Shown here piece by piece: positions 15,716 through 24,568 of a stretch of DNA of 64,000 nucleotides. The position numbers were made by a program, and so were the translations under genes. Location: contig NZ_BAFY01000327.1 of assembly GCF_000308555.1 (NCBI RefSeq), positions 1-64,000 of the forward strand. Direction: 5' to 3'. Below the pieces are notes generated by a model. It had not been told where the DNA came from and made no database searches. It saw only the letters and a list, made by a program, of their open reading frames with translations. Source of the DNA: Nocardia cyriacigeorgica NBRC 100375. Its GTDB lineage: Bacteria > Actinomycetota > Actinomycetes > Mycobacteriales > Mycobacteriaceae. Every line of letters begins with the position of its first letter. Positions within the stretch are counted from its first letter, which is position 1.

Positions 15716-16378
15716 ATGACCGAAACGACGATCGATCCCGCCCTGCGCGGGGCCGACGCGGTCGACGGGGTCGATATCCGGATCGAGGACGACGCCAGTC
15801 CGATCGTCCGGCTGATCGCCCGGACCATTGGCGACTCCCTCCGTGCCGACGGTTCGCTGGTGCCGGCCGGGTTGACCGGCGCGATCGCGATCCGTTCCCA
15901 CGACACCCCGCAGGCGGCCACGATCACCCTCGCCGACGGTGCGATCGCGGTGTCGGGCGGTGTGTTCGTCGAGCCCGATCTCGACGTCACCGTCGACCTG
16001 AACCAGTTCTTCGCCCCGGTCGGTGAGCCCGTCGGCTCGCCGGAGTTCGCGGCGGTGGCGCTCGCGCTGCTGTCGCCGCCGCTGCCGGACTGGAAGACCG
16101 CCGCGCGGAGCTTCTGGGACAAGGCCCGGTCGGTGCCGGGGATCCCGGACGTGCTGGTCGCCGTCATCGAGGGTCCCGACGGGGTGGATCAGGTCGTCGT
16201 GGGCGAGGGGGACAGTCACTACGTCATCGCGGGGCCGCCGGATCTGCTGGCCGCGGTCTTCACCGGCGCCGTCGATCTGCTCGCCGCCCTGTCCACCGGT
16301 CTCATGGGTGTGCGTGGCACCCTCTCGCAGCTGTCGGTGCTGGTCGCCGCTTCCTGGAAGGTTCGTTACGATGTCTGA
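15716..16378 (+). CDS. SCP2-like lipid/acyl-carrier fold protein, function unknown
   Basis: A 220-residue protein. The central part (IAIRSHDTPQAATITLADG, IAVSGGVFVEPDLDVTVDLNQ) has the strand pattern of sterol-carrier-protein-2 domains, which bind lipids or other hydrophobic ligands. The C-terminal part is helical and hydrophobic (LLAAVFTGAVDLLAALSTGL). It overlaps the start of the glutamine-synthetase-like gene by 8 bp, so the two are translationally coupled. It may deliver or sense the hydrophobic amine substrate; that is a guess, and SCP2 membership is tentative. Confidence 0.6.
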   Translation: MTETTIDPALRGADAVDGVDIRIEDDASPIVRLIARTIGDSLRADGSLVPAGLTGAIAIRSHDTPQAATITLADGAIAVSGGVFVEPDLDVTVDLNQFFAPVGEPVGSPEFAAVALALLSPPLPDWKTAARSFWDKARSVPGIPDVLVAVIEGPDGVDQVVVGEGDSHYVIAGPPDLLAAVFTGAVDLLAALSTGLMGVRGTLSQLSVLVAASWKVRYDV

Positions 16379-17726
16379 AATCGCAACCACCGCAACGGCT
16401 CTCGCGCCCGGTGTGCACACGGTCCGGATCGAGTCGACCAACCACGATGGCTCCTTCCACGGCAAGAACATCTCGCCGGCGAAGTTCGCCGCGAGTGCGG
16501 AATCGGGTTTCGCGATGGCCGACCTGCTGTTCGGTCTCGACGTCGGCAACGCGCCGACGCTCGGTTTCGCCTACCCCGACTGGCGTGGTCATCTCGCCGA
16601 TCTGGAGTTCCGGCCCGACATGTCGACGCTGGTGCAGTGGGCACCCGGTGTGCAGTCGGTGATCGGTGACTATTGGCAGCCCAATGGTTCCCCGATCGGC
16701 ACCTGTCCGCGCAACCTCGCGCGGGCAATGGTGGACCGGCTCGCCACCCGTGGTTTCACCGCTACCGTCGCGGTCGAGATCGAAGCCACTCTGTTCCAGG
16801 AGTCGGTGCATGAGGCGCGGGAGAAGGGTTACCGCGACCTGACACCGCTCGGCGGGTCCGCGGGCACCGCCTACAACCTGGCGAAGTCGAAGGACTGGGT
16901 CGACTACATGTCGGCGGTCGCGCGGCGGCTCGAGGAGATCGGCATCGAGTGGGAAGCGTGGAGCGACGAGGACGCGGCCGGTCAGGTCGAGCTCAATCTC
17001 GTGCCCGCCGACCCGATCTCGGTGTGCGACAACTGGGCACGTGCTCGACAGGTGATGCGGGAGGTGGCCTTCGAACTCGGCCACACCGTCACCTTCATGG
17101 CCAAGCCGACTGCCGGCTACGGCCAGGCCTCGCACGTCAACCTGTCGCTGCAGCGCGACGGCGTCAACGCGTTCTACGCCGCCGACGGGCCGTCGGACAC
17201 CATGCGGCACGCGGTCGCCGGCCTGCTGGCGACGATGCGTGGCGCGACCTCGGTCATGCTCCCGCAGATCACCTCCTACCGTCGTCTGGTCGATCTGAGC
17301 GGACCGCCCACCACGGTGACCTGGGGTATCGCCAACAAGACGACCGCGGTGCGCGCGGTGTGCGGTCACCCGAAGTACTCCCGGCTCGAGTACCGCGTTC
17401 CGGGTGCCGACGCCAACCTCTACCTCGCGGTCGCGACGATTCTGGCGGGCGTGATCGCCGGGATCGACGGCAAGCTCGAGCCTGCCGACCCGGTCACCGA
17501 TATGGCCTGGTGCGCGCCCGACATCGAACGGCTGCCCGACACCATCACCAAAGCCGCTGCCGCGCTGGAATCGGATCTGATCCTGCGTGAGCAGCTCGGT
17601 GACGAGTTCGTCGACTACTGGGTGGGCACCCGGCGGTGGGAATGGATGCAATTCCACACCACCGGCGGCGACCCGTTCGCCGAGCTGTCGGAGTGGGAGT
17701 CCAGCCGCTACTTCGAGTTCCCGTGA
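16371..17726 (+). CDS. glutamine-synthetase-family gamma-glutamyl-amine ligase (PuuA-like)
   Basis: A 451-residue GS-superfamily enzyme. Recognisable GS elements are VAVEIEATLFQ (metal-binding Glu), GQVELNLVPADP, HTVTFMAKPTAGYGQASHVNLS (His/Asn ATP-site region), NKTTAVRAVCG and SRLEYRVPGADANLYLAVA with the substrate-guanidinium Arg. The N-terminal beta-grasp is short, and no adenylylation loop resembling housekeeping GlnA is seen. It overlaps by 4 bp a PuuD-like hydrolase gene. Such pairs activate amines as gamma-glutamyl amides (putrescine, isopropylamine or aniline pathways) and later free the product. The amine here is unknown. Confidence 0.85.
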   Translation: MSEIATTATALAPGVHTVRIESTNHDGSFHGKNISPAKFAASAESGFAMADLLFGLDVGNAPTLGFAYPDWRGHLADLEFRPDMSTLVQWAPGVQSVIGDYWQPNGSPIGTCPRNLARAMVDRLATRGFTATVAVEIEATLFQESVHEAREKGYRDLTPLGGSAGTAYNLAKSKDWVDYMSAVARRLEEIGIEWEAWSDEDAAGQVELNLVPADPISVCDNWARARQVMREVAFELGHTVTFMAKPTAGYGQASHVNLSLQRDGVNAFYAADGPSDTMRHAVAGLLATMRGATSVMLPQITSYRRLVDLSGPPTTVTWGIANKTTAVRAVCGHPKYSRLEYRVPGADANLYLAVATILAGVIAGIDGKLEPADPVTDMAWCAPDIERLPDTITKAAAALESDLILREQLGDEFVDYWVGTRRWEWMQFHTTGGDPFAELSEWESSRYFEFP

Positions 17727-18490
17727 GCGCCGGCCACGCGGACCGGGTGCGCCCGCTCATCGGGCTGACCGGCCGGCGCTTCCGGATGGAGCTGATCAAG
17801 GGCGGTCACCCGGGATACGGACACCGCCTCACCGACAGCTTCATCTCCGATTTCGCCGCCGCGATCACGCGCGCGGGCGGGGTACCGGTGATGCTGCCCT
17901 ACGACGCCGACCCGGCCGCTCTCGGCTATTGGCTCAGTGGTGTCGTGATCACCGGCGGTCAGGATGTGCATCCGCGCTGCTGGGGTGGTGACGAGTCGGT
18001 GGTCGGCGAGGTCGATCCGGTGCTGGACCCCTCGGTCCACGACGTCAATCGGGACGAGTTCGAGATCGCGTTGACGCGGGTCGCGCTGGAGCGCGAGATC
18101 CCGCTGCTCGGTGTGTGCCGCGGCATGCAGGTGCTCAATGTGACCCTCGGCGGCACGCTGATTCCCGATCTGCCCGTCGGGCCGGTACGTCATCTGATGA
18201 CGACGGGGCCGCTGTCGGATGGCGAACCCGAGCACGTCGTCACCTTCGACGCGGGCACGATCGCCCAGAAGGTGTTCGGCGATCGCCTGGTGACCAACTC
18301 CTGGCACCATCAGGCGATCGACACCTGTGGCGCCGGATTGGTGATCACCGGCCGCACCGACGACGGTGTGGCCGAGTCCGTCGAACTGCCGGGTGCTCCC
18401 GTACTCGGTGTGCAGTGGCATCCGGAGTGGATGATTACCGACGACGGCGCGCTGCGCTGGCTGGTCGACGCGGCCGCCGGGCGACGCTGA
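17723..18490 (+). CDS. class I glutamine amidotransferase-like gamma-glutamyl hydrolase (PuuD-like)
   Basis: A 255-residue peptidase C26 protein. The triad is visible: Cys132 in GVCRGMQ, His233 and Glu235 in VQWHPEW. The opening RPLIGLTGRRF and ITGGQDVHPRCWG are typical of PuuD-type enzymes, which cleave gamma-glutamyl amide bonds after oxidation of the gamma-glutamylated amine. The GTG start shares bases with the stop of the GS-like gene (GTGA), and a strong hairpin follows the stop. Confidence 0.88.
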   Translation: MSAGHADRVRPLIGLTGRRFRMELIKGGHPGYGHRLTDSFISDFAAAITRAGGVPVMLPYDADPAALGYWLSGVVITGGQDVHPRCWGGDESVVGEVDPVLDPSVHDVNRDEFEIALTRVALEREIPLLGVCRGMQVLNVTLGGTLIPDLPVGPVRHLMTTGPLSDGEPEHVVTFDAGTIAQKVFGDRLVTNSWHHQAIDTCGAGLVITGRTDDGVAESVELPGAPVLGVQWHPEWMITDDGALRWLVDAAAGRR

Positions 18491-18501
18491 TCCCATCGCA
18501 A

Positions 18502-18540
18502 CCGCTGTGGCCATGACCTTTCCGGTGATGGCCACAGCGG
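18502..18540. terminator. bidirectional hairpin terminator
   Basis: A 13-bp perfect stem (CCGCTGTGGCCAT paired with ATGGCCACAGCGG) with a 13-base loop, between the convergent PuuD-like and TetR genes. No U-tract, as is common in actinobacteria. Confidence 0.75.
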
Positions 18541-18545
18541 CGCGA

Positions 18546-19223
18546 TCAGCTCGTGCGTACCCAGGACACCAGTGAACGCATCGTCGGCTCGGGTGTGGTG
18601 GCGGCCGGCGTGGTCGCCTGTGCGGCGGCATCACCGAGATTGGCCGCCATCCACGCGTCCAGCACGCCGAGGGTGAGCTCCACCTGCGCACGCGCCGCGT
18701 CGGCATCAGTGAACACCAGCCAGTTCAGGGCGAATCCGTCCGACAGCGCGGAGACGACGTAGATCAGCTGATCGACCATGTCCGGGTCGAGCGGTCGGCC
18801 CGAGGCGGTCGTGGTGCCCTCCAGGATCGTGCGCATGGTGGCGTAAGCCTCGGTGTAAACGACCTCGGCCTGCTCGCCCTCCCGCTGGCCCCAGCTGATC
18901 AGCTCGAGGATGGTCGCGCCGAAGTCCGGATTCTCCAGGTACCAGTGCAATACGCCGCGCAACAGGCCCCGGGCGGTGCTCTGCGCGTCGCTGTGGACAT
19001 CGCTGCGGTTCAGCACATCCCGGTACTCGCCGGCCAGATACTCGAAGACGGCGGCGAACAGTAGCTCCTTGGTCGCGAAGCAATAGTGCAGCGTGGCCAG
19101 GGGAGCGTTGGCTTCTTCGGCGATGCGGCGCGTGGTGGCTCCGTCCACCCCGCGAGCGGCGATCACGCGCACGGCCGCGGCCACCAGTTCGGCGCGGCGT
19201 TCGGCTGCGGGGACGCGAGCCAT
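18546..19223 (-). CDS. TetR-family regulator, probable controller of the amine island
   Basis: A 225-residue TetR protein. The HTH lies at about residues 10-55 (AERRAELVAAAVRVIAARGV, GATTRRIAEEANAPLATLHY, CFATKELLFAAVFEYL). The C-terminal ligand domain has a WLVFTDADAARAQVELTLG tail. A TTG 13 codons upstream is also in frame; the ATG with GGAG before it is preferred. It is divergent from the acyl-CoA ligase operon, and a 29-bp palindrome shared with two other island promoters lies in the gap. Autoregulation and control of the island are inferred from this placement. Confidence 0.88.
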   Translation of the reverse strand: MARVPAAERRAELVAAAVRVIAARGVDGATTRRIAEEANAPLATLHYCFATKELLFAAVFEYLAGEYRDVLNRSDVHSDAQSTARGLLRGVLHWYLENPDFGATILELISWGQREGEQAEVVYTEAYATMRTILEGTTTASGRPLDPDMVDQLIYVVSALSDGFALNWLVFTDADAARAQVELTLGVLDAWMAANLGDAAAQATTPAATTPEPTMRSLVSWVRTS

Positions 19224-19330
19224 GGGCTTCTCCTGTCGAAAAAGATCTGAACGTTTGATCAAGTCAACTCTGAGGTTACCAGCTCGCGCAGCATGCGCCG
19301 AGTACGCCGGCGCGGGAGTGTTACGGAAAG

Positions 19331-19372
19331 TGGGTCAGATGCCTTGATCGTATGACCCAGTTCGGTTACCGT
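19331..19372 (+). promoter_or_regulatory. 29-bp island operator, copy B, inside a promoter
   Basis: TGGGTCA-N15-TGACCCA (19331-19359) overlaps a promoter with -35 TTGATC (19344-19349), a 17-bp spacer and -10 TACCGT (19367-19372). The same hexamers with the same spacer and an equivalent palindrome recur at 29133-29174. Repressor binding would cover the -35. It drives the seven-gene operon that starts about 170 bp downstream, and the TetR gene lies on its other side. Confidence 0.75.
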
Positions 19373-19540
19373 TATGGCGGGCCTCACATATCGACTCGCC
19401 TGACGGCAGCAAATCCCGGTCCTGGCGTATGGGACCCCATCGAAAACCGCACATGGTGGCGCACCCGAGAACCGGCCACCCGCCCGGCGGCTGCAAGGCC
19501 GATCGATGGCCTTCCACCTGCTATCCGCGAAGAGGATGAC

Positions 19541-21148
19541 ATGACCAACGTCGCATCGATCCAGTCCGAACGCGCGAGCGTGCTCGCGCGTCTGGCCGAG
19601 GACCCGCCGATCGGCACGCTCACCGGCCTGCTGGCCGACCAGGCGCGCCGCCGTCCCGGCCACGAGTTCCTCCGGTTCGCGGACCGGTCGTGGACCTTCG
19701 CCGAGATCGACGAGTGGACCACGCGGCTGGCTCGGCGACTGATCGCCGAGGACGGCGTCCGTCCGGGCGACCGGGTCGCGATCATGCTTCCCAATGTGGT
19801 GCAGTGGCCGGTCGCCTGGCTGGCCGTGCTCGAGGCGGGTGCGGTGACGGTTCCGGTGAATTCCTCCTATCAGCGTGCGGACCTGGAATTCGTACTCCGA
19901 GATTCCGGTGCCCGGGTAGTGGTCACCGACGCCGAGCACGCCCCGCTGGTCGAGGGGGTGCGCGCGGACAGCAGCGAACTGGCGGGCATCCGCATCGTTC
20001 ATGCCGGAACACCCGGCGAGCTCGCGGCATATCCCGCGGATCCGCCCGCGGTGGACATCGCAGGCGAGACGTTGGCGAACCTCCAATACACCTCGGGGAC
20101 AACAGGATTCCCGAAAGCCTGCATGCTCACCCACGACTACTGGACCCGGCTCGGCTGGGTGTGCGCGAATGCCGCCGGCCTCGGCGCCGAGGACGTGGCG
20201 CTCACCTCGCAGCCGTTCTCCTACATGGATCCGCAGTGGAACACCGCGCTGTGCCTGACGATCGGGGCGCCGCTGGTGGTGCTGCCCCGGTTCTCCGCCT
20301 CCGGTTTCATGGCCGATGTCCGCAAGCACCGGGCCACGTTCTGCTACGTGCTCGGTTCCATGCCGACACTGCTGTTCAAGCAGCCGCCCACCCCGCAGGA
20401 CCGTGACAACGACCTGCGCATCGTGCTGTGCTCGGCCATTCCCGCCGCGCTGCACGCCGAACTCGAACAGCGCTGGGGCGCGCCGTGGCGGGAGATCTTC
20501 GGAATGACCGAGACCGGCGTCGATCTGGTGAGCCTGCCCGAAGCCACCGACAACGTCGGCAGCGGGCGGCTGGGCCGGCCGGTGCCGACCAAACAGGTCC
20601 GGGTGGTCGACCCGCAGGGCCGCGAAGTCGGCGAAGGCGAGTCCGGCGAACTCGTCACCTCGGGTAAGCCCATGATGCTCGGCTACTGGAACCGGCCCGA
20701 AGCCACCGCGCAGGTCCTGCGCGACGGCTGGCTGCACACCGGCGATGTCGCCGTCCGCGAGGCGGACAGCTACCGCCTGGTCGGCCGGCTCAAGGACATG
20801 GTGCGCCGGGGCGGGGAGAACATCGCCAGCGCCGAGGTCGAGCGCGCGCTCGAACGCGACGACAGCGTTGTCGCGACCGCTGTCGTCGGTGTGCCGGACG
20901 AGCTGTTCGGCGAGGAGGTCAAGGCCTTCGTGCAACTGGCCCCCGGTGTGGCGCAGAGCCGCGAGACCGCGCAGCGCATCCTCGACAATGCCCGACATCA
21001 GCTGGCGCGCTTCAAGCTTCCGCGCTACGTGGAGTTCGTCGCCGACTTCCCGCGCACCCCCTCCGAACGCGTGTCCAAACCCGCGCTGAAGGCGCGCGCC
21101 GCCGAGCAGCCCGGCACCACCTACGACCTGCGACCGCCGCGCGACTGA
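19541..21148 (+). CDS. AMP-forming acyl-CoA ligase
   Basis: A 535-residue ANL-superfamily ligase. The P-loop-like motif is YTSGTTGFPKACMLTHDY, the A5 region is EIFGMTETGVDL, A7/A8 are GWLHTGDVAVRE and YRLVGRLKDMVRRGGENIA, and the catalytic Lys lies in SERVSKPALK near the end. It resembles crotonobetaine/carnitine-type and 2-ketocyclohexanecarboxyl-type ligases. As first gene of the operon, it probably activates a carboxylic acid made by the aldehyde dehydrogenase downstream. The leader is long (about 170 bp) after the operator-bearing promoter. Confidence 0.9.
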   Translation: MTNVASIQSERASVLARLAEDPPIGTLTGLLADQARRRPGHEFLRFADRSWTFAEIDEWTTRLARRLIAEDGVRPGDRVAIMLPNVVQWPVAWLAVLEAGAVTVPVNSSYQRADLEFVLRDSGARVVVTDAEHAPLVEGVRADSSELAGIRIVHAGTPGELAAYPADPPAVDIAGETLANLQYTSGTTGFPKACMLTHDYWTRLGWVCANAAGLGAEDVALTSQPFSYMDPQWNTALCLTIGAPLVVLPRFSASGFMADVRKHRATFCYVLGSMPTLLFKQPPTPQDRDNDLRIVLCSAIPAALHAELEQRWGAPWREIFGMTETGVDLVSLPEATDNVGSGRLGRPVPTKQVRVVDPQGREVGEGESGELVTSGKPMMLGYWNRPEATAQVLRDGWLHTGDVAVREADSYRLVGRLKDMVRRGGENIASAEVERALERDDSVVATAVVGVPDELFGEEVKAFVQLAPGVAQSRETAQRILDNARHQLARFKLPRYVEFVADFPRTPSERVSKPALKARAAEQPGTTYDLRPPRD

Positions 21149-21158
21149 GGAGCCGGAC

Positions 21159-21956
21159 ATGACCGACAACTATCTGGATGTACGCATCGATGACGACGTC
21201 GCGGTGCTCACCTTGAACCGCCCGGCGAAGCTGAACGTGCTGGATGTGGCCACCCGGGTGCTGCTCGCGCAGACCATTCGCCATTTCGGGACCGGTGATC
21301 TGGTGCGCGGGATCGTGCTCACCGGCACCGGCCGGGCCTTTTCCGCGGGTGAGGACCTGCAGGCGGTGCCATCCACCTATGCCGAGATCCGCGAGGCTTT
21401 CGCCACCTTCCACGACATCACCCGCGCGATCCTCGAAACGAAGATTCCTGTCATCGCGGCCGTGAACGGGATCGCCGTGGGCGGCGCCTCCGAGATCACG
21501 CTGTGCTGTGACGGCCGGATCGGCAGCCGGACCGCCGAGTACTTCCAACCCGAGAACCATCGCGGAATCATCATTTCCAACGCCTCCAGCTTTCTGATGG
21601 GCCGGCTGGTCCGCAACCACGCGATGCGCATCATCCTGGGATCCCAGCGGATCGGCGCCGAGGAAGCGCTGCGGATCGGGCTGCTCGACGAGATCGTCGC
21701 GCCGGAGGCTCTGGTCGGCCGTGCCGTCGAGGTGGTCCGGCAGTGGAACTCCGATCCCCGGATCACCGCCTTGCACCTGGGCCTGTTGCGCCCGCAGCCC
21801 GCCGATATCGAAGCCGCGTTCGCGCGCGAGGACGACGCCGCCCGCGAGGCCTGGGAGTCCGGCGCCTTCAGCGAAGGCATCGAGGGTTTCTGGACATCGA
21901 AGAACGCGGCGTCCTCGGCGTCCGCGCAGCACAACCGAGATCGGAGTCGATCATGA
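21159..21956 (+). CDS. enoyl-CoA hydratase/isomerase family protein
   Basis: A 265-residue crotonase-fold protein. The oxyanion-hole segments are GRAFSAGEDLQAV and AVNGIAVGGASEITLCCDG, with IAVGGASE matching the usual ALGGGxE. The C-terminal helix region is intact. Glu in GGASE fits one catalytic position; the second typical Glu is unclear, so hydratase, isomerase or hydrolase activity cannot be told apart. It lies 10 bp after the ligase and overlaps the next gene by 4 bp. Confidence 0.88.
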   Translation: MTDNYLDVRIDDDVAVLTLNRPAKLNVLDVATRVLLAQTIRHFGTGDLVRGIVLTGTGRAFSAGEDLQAVPSTYAEIREAFATFHDITRAILETKIPVIAAVNGIAVGGASEITLCCDGRIGSRTAEYFQPENHRGIIISNASSFLMGRLVRNHAMRIILGSQRIGAEEALRIGLLDEIVAPEALVGRAVEVVRQWNSDPRITALHLGLLRPQPADIEAAFAREDDAAREAWESGAFSEGIEGFWTSKNAASSASAQHNRDRSRS

Positions 21957-23047
21957 TCACCACCGAAGCAGCTGTTCTCACCGCGGTCGAGCAACCGCTG
22001 GAGTTCACCGAGATCTTGGTCGACGACCCGGAACCCAACGAGGTCCGGCTCGCGGTCTCGAATGTCGGACTGTGCCACAGCGATCTGCACTACATGACCG
22101 GAACCGTGGCCGCCGACCTGCCCGTAGTGGTCGGGCACGAGGTGGCGGGTGTGGTCGAGGCGGTCGGCTCGGCGGTGACCACGTTGCGTCCCGGCGACCG
22201 CGTCGTCGGCGCTCTCACCCCCTCGTGCGGGCTGTGCCGCAACTGCCAGGTCGGACACTCGACGCAGTGTCAGCGCATCACCGAGATCCGGCAGCGGCCC
22301 CGGCCCGCCTTCCAGACGCCCGACGGTCAGGTCATCCACCGGCTCGGCGATGTCGGCGCGTTCTCCCGCCACACGCTGATGCGGGAGAACGCACTGGTCA
22401 AGGTGGCCGACGAGGTGAGCCTGCACGTGGGCTGCCTGCTCTCGTGCTGCATCATCACCGGTGTCGGTGCCGTGTTCCGTGGCGCCGAAGTGCGTCCCGG
22501 CTCCACCGTCGCCGTCATCGGTTGCGGCGGTGTCGGTTCCGCGATCATCCAGGGCGCGCGCCTGGCCGGAGCGTCGGCGATCGTCGCCGTCGACCTCGAC
22601 GACGCCCGCCTCGCCGCTGCCGAGACCTATGGCGCCACCCACGTCGTCAACGGTGCGGCGGATGTGGCCGCCGAGATCCGGAATCTGCTCGGCGACGGTG
22701 TGGACTACTCGTTCGAGGCCGTCGGCAGCGCCCGGACCGCGGCCACCGCGCTCGAGGTGCTGCGACCCACCGGCACCGCATGTCTGGTCGGTATCGCACC
22801 CGACGGCACCGACCTGAAGCTTCCCGCCTGGAACTTCTTCTTCTCCGAGAAGCGTCTCATCGGCTCCTATATGGGTTCGGGCCAGGCGCAGGAGGACATT
22901 GCCCAGTTCGCGCGCCTGTACCAGCAGGGGCGGCTGCTGCTCGACGAGATGGTCAGCGACGTCATCCCGTTCCACGACATCGACAAGGGCTTCGAGGCGA
23001 TGAAGTCCGGCGAAGTCACCCGCATCGTCGCCGACCTCACCGTGTGA
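21953..23047 (+). CDS. zinc-dependent alcohol dehydrogenase, class III-like
   Basis: A 364-residue medium-chain dehydrogenase. Catalytic zinc ligands are Cys41 (GLCHSD) and His62 (GHEVAG) plus a later Cys in LLSCCIITGVGAV. Structural zinc Cys 92, 95, 98 and 106 are all present (CGLCRNCQVGHSTQC). The Rossmann motif is VIGCGGVGSAI. The CCIITGVGAV segment places it near the class III/NDMA-dependent group. In the island it would oxidise a hydroxy-acid or alcohol, for example after lactone opening (inferred). It starts within the stop of the hydratase gene. Confidence 0.9.
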   Translation: MITTEAAVLTAVEQPLEFTEILVDDPEPNEVRLAVSNVGLCHSDLHYMTGTVAADLPVVVGHEVAGVVEAVGSAVTTLRPGDRVVGALTPSCGLCRNCQVGHSTQCQRITEIRQRPRPAFQTPDGQVIHRLGDVGAFSRHTLMRENALVKVADEVSLHVGCLLSCCIITGVGAVFRGAEVRPGSTVAVIGCGGVGSAIIQGARLAGASAIVAVDLDDARLAAAETYGATHVVNGAADVAAEIRNLLGDGVDYSFEAVGSARTAATALEVLRPTGTACLVGIAPDGTDLKLPAWNFFFSEKRLIGSYMGSGQAQEDIAQFARLYQQGRLLLDEMVSDVIPFHDIDKGFEAMKSGEVTRIVADLTV

Positions 23048-23081
23048 GCTCCCGCCCATTCGCGCACCGAAGGAACCCCTG

Positions 23082-24539
23082 ATGACGAATCCGCAACTAC
23101 CCCAACCGATCAACTACATCGCCGACGACTGGTCCGAATGCGCGACGATTCCCGGCGCCTGGAACCTCGACCCCAACACCGGCCGGCCCGTGCACCGTGC
23201 CGTCACCACCACGCCCGCGGATGTGGAACGCGCGCTGCGCCATGCCGAGCGGTCCTACGGGTTCGAGCGCTGGGACGACGCGGCGAGTGAGGAACGGGCG
23301 GAGGTCATCGAGCGCGCGGCCGACATCGTCGAGTCCCGGGTCGAGGACATCGCCTACACCGATGCCCTCACCAGCGGCGTCCCGATCGCCAAGGCTCGGC
23401 TGGTCGCGCAGTTCCTGCCGCATCGGATCCGGGCCGCGGCCGCGGATCTTCGTACCCTCCCACGTCGCACCGCGCTCGACGCCGGCGGTCGTGACGTGCG
23501 GCTGTACAAGGTCCCGTGGGGTCCTGCCGCCATCCTCACCCCGTGGAACGGTCCGAGCTTCATTCCCGCCGCGAAGATGGTGAGTGCGCTGGCGGCCGGA
23601 TGCCCCGTCATTCTGAAACCGTCGGAGCACGCACCGAGCAGCGCCCAGATCATCGTCGAGAGCTTCGTCAAGGCCGGCCTGCCCGACGGGGCGTTGCAGC
23701 TCGTGCACGGCGCCGGTGACGTCGGCGCGGCCATCACCGGCGATCACCGGGTGAAGGTCGTCTCCTTCACCGGCGGCCCGAATGCGGGCCGGGCCATCGC
23801 CCGCGCGGCCGCGGAGGATTTCAAGGTGCTCCAGCTCGAACTCGGCGGCAACAATCCCGCCCTGGTCCTGGACGACGCCGACATCGACGTCGCCGCCGAC
23901 GGCATCCTCGACGGGATGACCAAGCTCAACGGTCAGTGGTGCGAGGGCCCCGGCAAGGTGCTGGCACACAAGAGCCTGGTCGAACCGCTGCTCGAGGCGC
24001 TGCTGGATCGTATCGCCCACATCGAGATCGGGAACTCGCTCGACGAGACCACCGAACTCGGCCCCATCTCGAACGCCCCGCACTTCGCGACGTTGCACAG
24101 TCGCATCGACGAACTGCGGGCCAACGGCGCGACCATCCACCAGCCCGCGAAACTGCCGGGCCTCGACGGCTTCTTCCTGTCGCCGACCGTCGCCACGGGC
24201 GTCGACGCGTCGCTGGCCACCGCCGAACTGTTCGGCCCGCTCATCAGCCTGCACGCCGTGGAGTCCGACGAAGATGCCCTGCGCGTGGCCAACGCCAACC
24301 CGTCCGGTCTGGACGCCTACGTATTCGGTGGCGACCTCGACCGCGCGATCGAGGTCGGCTCGCGGATCCTCTCGGGCGAGGTGCGGGTGAACGGCGCCAA
24401 GGTCGCCGACCTGGCCGATGGATCGGCCCAAAGCTTCTGGGGCACTTCGGGAATCGGCGGTCACGCCCCCGGTGAGTCCGTCCGGGTGTTCTGCGGCGAC
24501 CGCGTGGTCGGCGTCGATTCCCCCGACCTTCCCCTGTAA
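23082..24539 (+). CDS. NAD(P)-dependent aldehyde dehydrogenase
   Basis: A 485-residue ALDH. Catalytic Cys287 lies in NGQWCEGPGK (the more usual motif is GQxC) and general-base Glu253 in LELGGNNPAL. TPWNGPSFIPAAKMVSAL matches the conserved cofactor/substrate region, and FTGGPNAGRAI the NAD loop. It would oxidise an aldehyde, either from the alcohol dehydrogenase just upstream or from oxidation of a gamma-glutamylated amine (the PuuC step). It lies 34 bp after the dehydrogenase and 29 bp before monooxygenase 2. Confidence 0.92.
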   Translation: MTNPQLPQPINYIADDWSECATIPGAWNLDPNTGRPVHRAVTTTPADVERALRHAERSYGFERWDDAASEERAEVIERAADIVESRVEDIAYTDALTSGVPIAKARLVAQFLPHRIRAAAADLRTLPRRTALDAGGRDVRLYKVPWGPAAILTPWNGPSFIPAAKMVSALAAGCPVILKPSEHAPSSAQIIVESFVKAGLPDGALQLVHGAGDVGAAITGDHRVKVVSFTGGPNAGRAIARAAAEDFKVLQLELGGNNPALVLDDADIDVAADGILDGMTKLNGQWCEGPGKVLAHKSLVEPLLEALLDRIAHIEIGNSLDETTELGPISNAPHFATLHSRIDELRANGATIHQPAKLPGLDGFFLSPTVATGVDASLATAELFGPLISLHAVESDEDALRVANANPSGLDAYVFGGDLDRAIEVGSRILSGEVRVNGAKVADLADGSAQSFWGTSGIGGHAPGESVRVFCGDRVVGVDSPDLPL

Positions 24540-24568
24540 TCGACCCCTCAACGAAAGCGGCTGTTGCC

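Noticed and set aside
16371..17726. Housekeeping glutamine synthetase (glnA)
   Set aside because: Partnered with a PuuD-like hydrolase and an SCP2-like gene, with a short N-terminal domain; the context favours a gamma-glutamyl-amine ligase.
18502..18540. Part of a repeat family or attachment site
   Set aside because: A single hairpin placed exactly between convergent stops; a transcription terminator explains it.
19259..21169. 636-codon open frame opposite the acyl-CoA ligase
   Set aside because: Shadow frame; the plus strand encodes a complete ligase with all ANL motifs, and the antisense peptide has low-complexity composition.
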